Made by a program: the position numbers and the translations under genes. The notes under the pieces are model-generated. The model ran no database searches. It saw only the letters and a program-made list of their open reading frames with translations, and was not told where the DNA came from. A DNA stretch of 12,105 nucleotides from Euryarchaeota archaeon UBA103 (GTDB taxonomy: Archaea > Thermoplasmatota > Poseidoniia > Poseidoniales > Thalassarchaeaceae): contig DAYH01000017.1 in assembly GCA_002506825.1 (NCBI GenBank), positions 1 through 12,105 on the forward strand, written 5' to 3'. Below, in pieces: positions 6,344-12,105 of the stretch. Position 1 is the stretch's first letter. Each line of letters begins with the position of its first letter.

Positions 6344-7600
6344 CTAAATCTCAGCGAATGGCTTCTCTGGAGGAGGGGACATTCCCCTGTATGCCTTGAA
6401 GCACAAGTAGCCTGCGCCAAAGAACGCTAGAGCAGGAATTAGCTCTGCAAGTGAAGGAGGGAACTGATTGATCAGGGAACTGACTCCAAAGAAGAAGGCC
6501 ATGAACGAGAGTCCGGCGAATGTCCTGTTGTTGAACATCCTCTTCTGATACATCTTGACGTACAACAGCGTATCCACGGCTGGCTGAGGGGCGCCCGATT
6601 GATTCGATGAGGCTTCGAGGACGTCCATGAGGCACTGCTCGTACTCCCAAATTGCCATTCCCCCCCTGTGTGAGTAGAATGCGTTTTCTGATGCCCATTC
6701 ATCAGGGGCGGTTTCTCTCCATCCCTCAATCAATGCCATCCTGAGTTCCTTCAGCTGAAGATTGGTTTCCTCCTTGTGATGCAATCTGGAGAGGTCATGT
6801 ACTAAAGATGCCAGATCCCTCATAGCAGGCTTCTCTGACTCATGAGGGATTAGGGCATCTGATAGTCTGGGAGCGCCTACCCTCAGACTATCTCCTGAAA
6901 AATCTGAAATCCTCACATCAAGCAGGGAAACTGTGCATGGTTGCTCTTTGGTGTAGGGTGCCCTCCAGATGAATTGCGCACGTAGCAACCCCTCAATTCT
7001 CTCATTTCTAGAGTTCCATCTCTTTTGGTCTGGTGGCAATTCTCTCAATTCTCTCATAGAAGAGTGAAACTTGCCTAGGCACTTACCTACATCCCCAAGT
7101 ATTCTCACACAGGATTTTAGATCGTCTTCTTGGAGCTTTTTGACTAGACTATCCTCAGAGTTTTCATCTTTGGAAATCACCTTTCTTAGGATAACAACAT
7201 CCCTTCCATTCCATGTGTAACCTCCCAATGGAACATCAGAACCATCCGGGGCGTTTCTAGATCTGACCTTCAGTAAACCGTCTGAACCCCAAGGCAGGAA
7301 CTCTGCAACCCAATCTTCGTCAGCCTCGATTACTGCTAGAATGCCTCTTTCAGAGTTCTGTGTGGTCAATTTTGTCACTGATTCAGGAGGTGGAACCTCT
7401 CCCCAATCTTGGAGCTGTTTCACGATCTCCTTCCAGTCCTCTGGTGATTTCATTGAGATTGGCTCTATTAGTTCTGCTTTCATCCCGGTAAGGCCACCCA
7501 TCCCCGCTAGCTTGATGGAATTAAATCCAGGAGGGGGCTCGAGGTTGGATCTTACCTGCCTCAATGCCTGAGGCCTCCATACTGGTAGCTCGCCAGACAT
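6344..7600 (-). CDS. Unrecognised 418-aa protein with two C-terminal membrane helices; faint pseudokinase-like core
   Basis: I do not recognise this gene with certainty. The first ~355 residues look soluble. The end holds two hydrophobic helices (about 361-378 and 386-404) with a short PPSLAE loop, then a proline-rich tail (SPPPEKPF). No signal peptide is seen, so the large domain is probably cytosolic. Parts resemble small-molecule kinase folds: strands ILAVIEADEDWVAEFLP (87-103) and DVVILRKVI (134-142) like a kinase N-lobe, the helix LGDVGKCLGKFHSSMRE (168-184), SLLDVRISDF (225-234) where a DFG-like strand would fall, and RDLASLVHDLSRLH (261-274) like the segment after it. The catalytic HxD...N signature is missing, so if related it is inactive. 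It lies 71 nt upstream of rhodopsin on the same strand and is divergent from the HAD gene. The ORF is solid; the kinase resemblance is tentative. Confidence 0.85.
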   Translation of the reverse strand: MSGELPVWRPQALRQVRSNLEPPPGFNSIKLAGMGGLTGMKAELIEPISMKSPEDWKEIVKQLQDWGEVPPPESVTKLTTQNSERGILAVIEADEDWVAEFLPWGSDGLLKVRSRNAPDGSDVPLGGYTWNGRDVVILRKVISKDENSEDSLVKKLQEDDLKSCVRILGDVGKCLGKFHSSMRELRELPPDQKRWNSRNERIEGLLRAQFIWRAPYTKEQPCTVSLLDVRISDFSGDSLRVGAPRLSDALIPHESEKPAMRDLASLVHDLSRLHHKEETNLQLKELRMALIEGWRETAPDEWASENAFYSHRGGMAIWEYEQCLMDVLEASSNQSGAPQPAVDTLLYVKMYQKRMFNNRTFAGLSFMAFFFGVSSLINQFPPSLAELIPALAFFGAGYLCFKAYRGMSPPPEKPFAEI

Positions 7601-7629
7601 CCTTATCGTTGCGAGGAGAGGGTTGCTGT

Positions 7630-7640
7630 ATTCATAGAAT
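7630..7640. promoter_or_regulatory. Palindromic AT element in the divergent region between the 418-aa gene and the HAD gene
   Basis: ATTC-ATA-GAAT is an 11-bp perfect inverted repeat in the 81-bp divergent spacer, 30-40 nt upstream of the minus-strand ATG (7600) and 42-52 nt upstream of the plus-strand ATG (7682). It is the only TATA-like stretch there and, being symmetrical, could serve either direction. Support is positional only. Confidence 0.3.
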
Positions 7641-7681
7641 CGGTAGCGAAGGCTTGATTCGGGGTATGTCGAGCGGCGGCC

Positions 7682-8227
7682 ATGGGAACGGAGGTCTCTG
7701 ACTTGCCCCTAGCAGTCGATATGGATGGTACCCTGATACTCTCAGATATGTCCAGGATAAGTGTGAGGAGGGTTCTATCCAGAAAGCCATGGCTAATTCC
7801 ATCTGTCATACTCAAGGAGCTCCGAGGGAAGAGGGCAGAGTGGAAGAGGGACTTGGGCAGGATCCTGGTTTTCAATCCCTCTAATCTTGAATATCATGAG
7901 GGCTTTTTGGAGTGGTTGACTGGTGAGCATGCTAGGGGGAGGGTACTCATTCTAGCCACTGCATCAGATAGGATTGTTGCTGAGCAGGTAGCTGCTCATG
8001 TGGGAATGTTTTCTGATGTAATGGCCTCGGATAATGATTACAACCTCAGAGATAAGAAGAAGGCGGAGGCTTTGGTAGCGAGATATGGAGAGAATGGATT
8101 TGGATATGCTGGAAATAGCCATCATGACATCGCTGTTTGGGAAAAGGCATCTCAGGTCATCGTGGTTAATCCGGATCCCGGTGTCCTAGACAGGGTTGGA
8201 AACTCGGTCGACATCGTATTCGAGTAA
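7682..8227 (+). CDS. HAD-superfamily hydrolase, stand-alone relative of the HAD domain of HAD-UbiA proteins
   Basis: Probable phosphatase, 181 aa, substrate unknown. Motif I is DMDGT (Asp13 nucleophile, Asp15 acid/base). A helical cap-like segment (about 23-60, rich in Arg/Lys) follows. Motif II is LATAS (91-95), the Lys motif lies in DKKKAEAL (124-131), and motif IV is YAGNSHHDIAVW (142-153), in which Asp149 keeps the metal-binding role and Asn145 replaces the more usual Asp. The order and wording (VDMDGTL, LATASDRIVAEQVAAHVG, MASDNDYNLRDKKKAEAL, YAGNS..D..VW) recall the N-terminal HAD domain fused to UbiA prenyltransferases in many bacteria. Here the protein ends without any membrane prenyltransferase part. 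The cis-prenyltransferase gene follows 48 nt downstream with its own promoter. A role in polyprenyl-phosphate metabolism is inference. Confidence 0.88.
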   Translation: MGTEVSDLPLAVDMDGTLILSDMSRISVRRVLSRKPWLIPSVILKELRGKRAEWKRDLGRILVFNPSNLEYHEGFLEWLTGEHARGRVLILATASDRIVAEQVAAHVGMFSDVMASDNDYNLRDKKKAEALVARYGENGFGYAGNSHHDIAVWEKASQVIVVNPDPGVLDRVGNSVDIVFE

Positions 8228-8247
8228 GTTCTGCATTAGCTACTTAC

Positions 8248-8254
8248 TTTATCA
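8248..8254 (+). promoter_or_regulatory. Candidate TATA box for the cis-prenyltransferase gene
   Basis: TTTATCA starts 28 nt before the ATG at 8276. It is the same heptamer at almost the same distance as upstream of the MscS gene. It suggests a separate leaderless transcript for this gene rather than read-through from the HAD gene alone. Confidence 0.6.
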
Positions 8255-8275
8255 CTAGGAGCTTTTGGTTAATGC

Positions 8276-9157
8276 ATGGGCAACCAGCGGAGTCGGTTTG
8301 GGAGGGGCTTAGATTCTCTCGCAAAGTGGCTACTAAAATTCAGATTGGTATCCATTCCAGCAAAGAGTATCGCCAATTCAAAGCTGGCTTGGAGTCTAAT
8401 ATCTAGATCTGATAGAGTTAGGGCTAATCGGCTTAGAGAACGTCTGATTACGGAGGAAATGCCTAGGCATGTTTCTATTATTATGGATGGTAATCGAAGG
8501 TTCGCGTGGAACAACAGCTCCAAAACGGCAGTGGGGCATTCGGAGGGGAAAGAGAAGCTGAAGGAAGTCATGGATTGGGTTCTTGATTTAGGAGTGCCAT
8601 ATTTCACTGTATACGCCCTGTCAACGGAGAATATTTCAGAAAGAGACAGTGAAGAGTTGGAGATTCTGTATGACCTGTATGTTTCGGGACTTGACGAGAT
8701 TTCCGTGGATCCGCGAATTCATGACAGGGGAGTGAGGGTACAGGTTGTTGGAAGATTGGATATGCTCCCTCAGAGAGTTAAGGAATCTATTGAGAATGCG
8801 GAAAGCGTGACGTCTCAATACACTGATTTCACATTCACCGTGTGCCTTGCATACGGTGGCAGGGAGGAGATTGTCGATGCAGTTAAGTCGGTGGCTGCCG
8901 ATCATGCCTCTGGAGGCCTAGACATCGATTCAATCAATTCTTCAGAGATCACAAAGAGGATGTATGCTGCGGAGCTACCCGATCCAGACTTGGTAATTAG
9001 GACTAGTGGGGAAGAGAGGATCTCTAACTTCCTTCTATGGCAGATTGCCTATTCAGAGTTACACTTCACAGATGTGTTCTGGCCTTCTTTCTCGAAGTCT
9101 GATCTCTACGAGGCAATTGAGTCTTATCAGTATAGGAGGAGGAGATACGGTGGGTGA
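8276..9157 (+). CDS. uppS: cis-Polyprenyl diphosphate synthase (UppS/DHDDS family)
   Basis: Adds isopentenyl diphosphate units in cis to an allylic primer, making the long polyprenyl carrier used in archaea as dolichol-type phosphate for glycan assembly. 293 aa, cytosolic or membrane-associated. Conserved motifs: PRHVSIIMDGNRRFA (63-77) with catalytic Asp71, GHSEG (87-91), YALSTEN (113-119), YGGREEIVDA (193-202), and the IPP-binding block DPDLVIRTSGEERISNFLLW (236-255), with Arg242, Arg248 and Ser250, then Glu261 and the final RRRRYGG. The ~60-residue basic N-terminal extension before the first motif is typical of archaeal members. The ATG is supported by the TATA-like box 28 nt upstream; an out-of-frame ATG lies 4 nt earlier. 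Its 3' end overlaps the Nudix gene by 8 nt. Product chain length cannot be read from sequence. Confidence 0.97.
   Translation: MGNQRSRFGRGLDSLAKWLLKFRLVSIPAKSIANSKLAWSLISRSDRVRANRLRERLITEEMPRHVSIIMDGNRRFAWNNSSKTAVGHSEGKEKLKEVMDWVLDLGVPYFTVYALSTENISERDSEELEILYDLYVSGLDEISVDPRIHDRGVRVQVVGRLDMLPQRVKESIENAESVTSQYTDFTFTVCLAYGGREEIVDAVKSVAADHASGGLDIDSINSSEITKRMYAAELPDPDLVIRTSGEERISNFLLWQIAYSELHFTDVFWPSFSKSDLYEAIESYQYRRRRYGG
9135..9144 (+). promoter_or_regulatory. Shine-Dalgarno site fixing the Nudix start
   Basis: GGAGGAGGAG, which also encodes part of the C-terminal Arg cluster of the prenyl synthase, ends 5 nt before GTG at 9150. It picks this GTG over the much longer upstream reading frame (ATG at 9006), which would overlap the prenyl synthase by 152 nt. 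Confidence 0.75.
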
Positions 9158-9593
9158 TGCGTGTCATCATTGTGGGCGGGACAGCTATCGTAGTCCATCA
9201 GTAGTCGTAGACGCAGTAGTCACTAGAGGTTCGGGCGAAGACAAGGAAGTCCTACTAATCAGGAGAGGGCATGAGCCTTGCAAAGATATGCTGGCATTCC
9301 CCGGAGGATTCGTGGACTATGGTGAAGACCCAGAAGATGCCGTTATCCGAGAGCTCAAGGAGGAGACGGGTGTTGATGGTACCAATCCAGTTTCTATGGC
9401 TGTCCATGGAGATCCAACCAGAGACCCGAGGAAGCATGTCATAGCCCTGTTCTACCAGGTTGATGCCTCCCCAGAGTCAGTACCGATAGCCGGAGACGAC
9501 GCATCTGAGGCGTATTGGGTCCCTCTGAATAGAGTTACTGCGAATGAAATTGCTGGAGACCACATCTTGATAATTGACAAACTCAGAGAATAG
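9150..9593 (+). CDS. Nudix hydrolase with N-terminal CxxCG knuckle
   Basis: Hydrolyses a nucleoside diphosphate linked to another group; members of this general type often act on ADP-ribose or oxidised nucleotides, but the substrate is not determined. From GTG at 9150 the protein has 147 aa. The Nudix box GX5EX7REUXEEXGU is exact: Gly53, Glu59, Arg67-Glu68, Glu71-Glu72, Gly74. It is preceded by EVLLIRRG (33-40) and MLAFPGGFVDYGED (47-60). Residues 5-9 (CHHCG) form half of a zinc-ribbon-like knuckle with no second pair nearby, followed by the strand SVVVDAVV (17-24). The start overlaps the prenyl synthase stop by 8 nt (GTGGGTGA), so the two are translationally coupled. A longer form from 9006 is open but unlikely because its extra part is antisense-like filler from another frame. 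Confidence 0.93.
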   Translation: MGDACHHCGRDSYRSPSVVVDAVVTRGSGEDKEVLLIRRGHEPCKDMLAFPGGFVDYGEDPEDAVIRELKEETGVDGTNPVSMAVHGDPTRDPRKHVIALFYQVDASPESVPIAGDDASEAYWVPLNRVTANEIAGDHILIIDKLRE

Positions 9594-9601
9594 TTCTATC
9601 A
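9594..9601 (+). promoter_or_regulatory. Weak TATA-like element for the RidA gene
   Basis: TTCTATCA starts 30 nt before the RidA ATG at 9624 and resembles the TTTATCA boxes of the MscS and prenyl synthase genes at nearly the same distance. It begins directly after the Nudix stop codon. Read-through from the Nudix gene is equally possible. Confidence 0.35.
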
Positions 9602-9623
9602 GCCCCTGACTTATCGCATTGCC

Positions 9624-10001
9624 ATGGATAGGAAGCTGAGGATAGATACTGGTGGGAAGAGCTACGCACCTTACAGTCCCGGAATTAGTGTAAGGGACCA
9701 TATCTGGTTATCTGGCCAGATAGACATCACTGAGAGTGATATAGAGGCTCAGACTAGAGGGACATTAGCCAAGATAGACGGTTTACTAGAAGCGGCAAAT
9801 AGCTCTAAGAGGGATTTGGTCAAGGTTACTGTCCTAATGTCCGATATTGGTTTCTATTCGAAGATTAACGAGATCTATGGAGAGTGGCTTGGCGACTCCC
9901 TCCCTCCATCTAGAGCGGCTTACGCCGTTAGGGACCTACCCCTTGGTGCACTGGTCGAGATAGTTTGTGAGGCTTTCCGCGGAAGTGGGGCAAGTGAATG
10001 A
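9624..10001 (+). CDS. ridA: RidA/YjgF/UK114-family enamine/imine deaminase
   Basis: Small soluble protein, 125 aa, the usual family length, that normally forms trimers and hydrolyses reactive 2-aminoacrylate-type intermediates released by PLP enzymes. Family landmarks in order: YAPYSPGISV (14-23), IWLSGQID (27-34), QTRGTLAKIDGLLEAANSS (43-61), LVKVTVLMSDIGFYSKINEIY (65-85), PPSRAAYAVRDLPLGALVEI (94-113). The substrate-carboxylate-binding Arg97 (Arg105 in E. coli RidA) and Glu112 (Glu120) are both present, which favours true deaminase activity over the inactive subgroups. The 3' end overlaps the MFS transporter gene by 8 nt if GTG 9994 is used. Which amino-acid pathway it protects is not shown by context. 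Confidence 0.94.
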   Translation: MDRKLRIDTGGKSYAPYSPGISVRDHIWLSGQIDITESDIEAQTRGTLAKIDGLLEAANSSKRDLVKVTVLMSDIGFYSKINEIYGEWLGDSLPPSRAAYAVRDLPLGALVEIVCEAFRGSGASE

Positions 10002-11250
10002 GAATGTTCGAACCAAAGCACCGTCCCTATTTACCCCAGTATTGCTCGTTGGTTGCGTAATAGTCCTCGTTGGATTCGCAATCAGGGCATCCTTCGGGGT
10101 GTTTCAGATTCCCATTCAAGAGGAGTTTGGCTGGCCGAGATCGGAGTTTAGTCTTGCGATAGCAATACAGAATCTGGCATGGGGCTTTGGTTCTCCATTC
10201 TTCGGGGCATTTTCTGAAAAGATGGGAGATAGGAAGGCGATAGTACTGGGTGCAATTCTGTATTCACTGGGACTCATATTGACAGCAGGAGCAAACACGG
10301 CATTCGCCATTCAGTTCTATGAGATCTTGGTGGGGTTCGGAGTGGCGGGTACTGGATTTGGCGTCATACTGGCAGTTGTTGGGCGGGCCAGCGCTCCAGA
10401 GCATAGGGCCATGAGCTTGGCGATCGCTACTGCCTCTGGTTCAGCTGGCCAGATAGTTGGTCCTGTGGTAGCAGTCTTCCTTCTCGAGTCAATGAAATGG
10501 CAGTCGGTGTTTCTGATATTCGCCGTATGTATCCTCTTAGTCCTGCTTCTCCTTCCTTTCATGAGGACCCCCCACAAGGCTTCCAAGGAGGAAATCGAGG
10601 AGAGTCTTGGGGAGATTCTTCGACTGGCAATGAAAGATCCTTCTTACATGATGATTTTCGTTGGGTTCTTCTCATGCGGATACCAGCTTGCCTTCATCAC
10701 TGCTCATTTTCCCGCGCTTATCACCGAGATGAGTGCGCCCATAGATCCATTGGGTTGGTGTGGAGACCTAGGCATAGAAACAACAGCGGCCCTGGGTGGT
10801 TTCGCGATATCCGTAATCGGTGCGGCCAATATCATCGGAACACTAGCCGCTGGATGGGCAGGCAAGAGATTTGGGAAGAAATGGCTTTTATCGGGGATTT
10901 ATGCTGGAAGATCAATCGCCGCGGCATGGTTCATTTTGACTCCGATTACTGCTGATTCAGTACTGATATTCTCCTTCTCGATGGGGTTCTTGTGGCTAGC
11001 GACAGTTCCCTTGACAAGTGGCCTTGTTGCTCATATCTACGGAGTCAGGTATATGGCAACGCTGTACGGAATAGTGTTCTTCTCCCATCAATTGGGAAGC
11101 TTCGTTGGAGTCTACCTTGGAGGTGTGCTTTACGATATGTATGGAAGCTACACAGCTGTTTGGTGGATTGGCATCGCGGTCGGTGTTTTCTCATCACTGA
11201 TTCACCTCCCAGTGAAGGAAGAGCCTCGACTGAAGTTCCAAGCTAACTAA
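9994..11250 (+). CDS. Major facilitator superfamily transporter (monocarboxylate-transporter-like)
   Basis: Twelve-helix secondary transporter, about 418 aa from GTG 9994. The N-terminal block (IRASFGVFQIPIQEEFGWPR, then SLAIAIQNLAWGFGSPFFGAF) and the loop 2-3 motif A variant GAFSEKMGDRKAIVLG match MFS proteins of the bacterial monocarboxylate/oxalate-formate-like branch. A basic/acidic cytosolic loop (MRTPHKASKEEIEESLGEIL) separates the two six-helix halves. The C-terminal half keeps GWAGKRFGKKWLL as the repeated motif A. The substrate is unknown; organic acids are typical for relatives. Three in-frame GTG codons are possible (9967, 9985, 9994). I chose 9994 because it gives the same GTGnnTGA overlap with the upstream stop (9999-10001) as the prenyl synthase/Nudix pair, but 9967 cannot be excluded. 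The closest wording I recall is proteobacterial, so acquisition by transfer is possible. Confidence 0.93.
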   Translation: MNENVRTKAPSLFTPVLLVGCVIVLVGFAIRASFGVFQIPIQEEFGWPRSEFSLAIAIQNLAWGFGSPFFGAFSEKMGDRKAIVLGAILYSLGLILTAGANTAFAIQFYEILVGFGVAGTGFGVILAVVGRASAPEHRAMSLAIATASGSAGQIVGPVVAVFLLESMKWQSVFLIFAVCILLVLLLLPFMRTPHKASKEEIEESLGEILRLAMKDPSYMMIFVGFFSCGYQLAFITAHFPALITEMSAPIDPLGWCGDLGIETTAALGGFAISVIGAANIIGTLAAGWAGKRFGKKWLLSGIYAGRSIAAAWFILTPITADSVLIFSFSMGFLWLATVPLTSGLVAHIYGVRYMATLYGIVFFSHQLGSFVGVYLGGVLYDMYGSYTAVWWIGIAVGVFSSLIHLPVKEEPRLKFQAN

Positions 11251-11256
11251 AATTGG

Positions 11257-11265
11257 TAATACTTA
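11257..11265 (+). promoter_or_regulatory. Candidate TATA element for the phosphohexomutase gene
   Basis: TAATACTTA lies 26-34 nt upstream of GTG 11291, just after the MFS stop codon. Spacing fits an archaeal TATA box; the sequence match is moderate. Confidence 0.4.
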
Positions 11266-11290
11266 GGTGCATCATCATCCAGCATAGCGC

Positions 11291-12105
11291 GTGAGCGTGT
11301 TCAAGGCGTACGACATCCGAGGCATAGCTGGGGAGGAGCTGAATGCTCAATTTGCTGGCAGACTGGGTAAATCGATAGTCGCTCACTTAGATGCGGGATG
11401 CATAGCTGTGGCTAGAGACATCAGGGAGTCCGGTCCTGAACTACATGACTCTTTCATCAGGGGGATTATAGATTCTGGGTGTGACGTGATGGACTTAGGA
11501 GTAACGACAACTGGTGTACTCTATCGGGCATCAAAGGATTTGGATGTCGATGTTTCTGTAATGATCACTGCCAGCCATAATCCTCCGGAATACAATGGTT
11601 TCAAGATTTGTAAGGGAACCCTCCCAATGGCTGGGGAAGAGCTTCAGGAGCTTCGAGAAACTATGGAGAGGGGGAGTTTCAAAGAAGGTAAGGGGAGCTT
11701 GTTTGAAATGCATGATTTTCAGAATGATTACATCGAAACAGTGATTGAAAACGTTGGCATACCAAGTAGAAAGATACGAGTTGCGATAGACTGTGGAAAT
11801 GCTGTTCCGGGACCTCTGGCGATTATGGTATTGGAAAGGATCGGCGTGGATGTAGTTCCCGTTCACTGTACTTGGGACAATAAATTCCCAAACCATCCCC
11901 CCGATCCAACGAGGAAGGAGAACATGATCGACCTGTCCTTGGCAGTAGTTGAGGGCGGGTGCGAATTCGGAATTGGCATGGATGGGGATGGTGACAGGAT
12001 TGGAGTAGTTGATGAGAAGGGTGCATTTATTCATCCAGACAGGCTAATGTCCTTATTTGTACAAGATCTTCTCTCAAACAAGGAGGACATGGATGAAGAT
12101 TCTAG
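11291..12105 (+). CDS. Phosphomannomutase/phosphoglucomutase (partial, 3' end outside window)
   Basis: Interconverts hexose 6- and 1-phosphates, supplying mannose-1-P or glucose-1-P for nucleotide-sugar synthesis. 271 residues are present, about 60% of the usual ~450. The frame opens with VFKAYDIRGIAGEEL (3-17), the typical N-terminus of PMM/PGM proteins. The phosphoserine loop is MITASHNPPEYNGFK (91-105) with Ser95; the magnesium loop is GMDGDGDRIGVV (229-240) with Asp231, Asp233 and Asp235. Between them lie GVTTTGVLY (70-78), the end of domain 1, and KIRVAIDCGNAVPG (161-174), the start of domain 2. No ATG is suitable: GTG 11291 or GTG 11297 starts the protein (numbering from 11291). It lies 40 nt after the MFS gene. 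Sugar specificity (mannose, glucose or glucosamine) cannot be set from this part, because the domain 3 specificity loop is outside. Confidence 0.95.
   Translation, partial: MSVFKAYDIRGIAGEELNAQFAGRLGKSIVAHLDAGCIAVARDIRESGPELHDSFIRGIIDSGCDVMDLGVTTTGVLYRASKDLDVDVSVMITASHNPPEYNGFKICKGTLPMAGEELQELRETMERGSFKEGKGSLFEMHDFQNDYIETVIENVGIPSRKIRVAIDCGNAVPGPLAIMVLERIGVDVVPVHCTWDNKFPNHPPDPTRKENMIDLSLAVVEGGCEFGIGMDGDGDRIGVVDEKGAFIHPDRLMSLFVQDLLSNKEDMDEDS

Noticed and set aside
7601..7681. Possible tRNA-like words in the divergent spacer (TTGATTC near 7654)
   Set aside because: No acceptor stem, anticodon arm or D-arm could be paired, and the spacer is only 81 bp.
9006..9149. Long N-terminal extension of the Nudix ORF from ATG 9006
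   Set aside because: It overlaps the conserved C-terminal part of the prenyl synthase in another frame, looks like out-of-frame translation, and a strong GGAGG site marks GTG 9150 as the start.
11531..12034. Minus-strand ORF of 167 aa at the right end
   Set aside because: It lies wholly antisense to the phosphohexomutase, whose phosphoserine and magnesium loops are encoded on the plus strand.

Overview
This 12.1 kb window reads as a chromosomal segment of a planktonic marine archaeon, most likely Marine Group II (Candidatus Poseidoniales). The evidence is a proteorhodopsin-type gene beside archaeal-style genes, TATA-like boxes about 25-30 nt upstream of several starts with almost no room for a leader, an archaeal-type cis-prenyltransferase, and a secreted M14 carboxypeptidase carrying calcium-loop inserts and a C-terminal membrane anchor. 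The lineage is inferred from gene content and motifs only; no rRNA or marker gene is present.

Layout. Bases 1-3073 (minus strand) hold a two-gene unit: a membrane-anchored M14 metallocarboxypeptidase followed, with an ATGA overlap, by a sodium-dependent (NSS/SNF) transporter that runs off the left edge. Together they look like a degrade-and-import module. A 96-bp divergent intergenic region with a perfect 17-bp palindrome separates this unit from a plus-strand pair, an MscS channel and a short-form cofactor-dependent phosphoglycerate mutase (3170-4861). The mutase gene overlaps tail-to-tail with a minus-strand SRPBCC protein (4856-5356). Bases 5466-7600 (minus strand) carry the proteorhodopsin, predicted blue-tuned and proton-pumping, preceded by an unrecognised 418-aa protein with two C-terminal membrane helices and a faint kinase-like core.

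From 7682 everything is on the plus strand: a HAD phosphatase resembling the HAD half of HAD-UbiA fusions, a cis-polyprenyl diphosphate synthase, a Nudix hydrolase, a RidA-family deaminase, an MFS transporter, and the first two thirds of a phosphomannomutase/phosphoglucomutase that leaves the right edge. The HAD, prenyl synthase and hexose-phosphate mutase could all serve lipid-carrier-linked glycan synthesis, but that link is inference. Two gene pairs here (prenyl synthase/Nudix and RidA/MFS) are joined by the same kind of 8-nt GTGnnTGA stop-start overlap.

No stretch over about 110 bp lacks a gene. I saw no tRNA, rRNA, CRISPR array, insertion sequence or phage gene. Nothing here is a clearly new multi-gene system. 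The most unusual items are the 418-aa membrane protein next to the rhodopsin, the two strong inverted repeats beside promoters, the peptidase-transporter coupling, and the stand-alone HAD protein.
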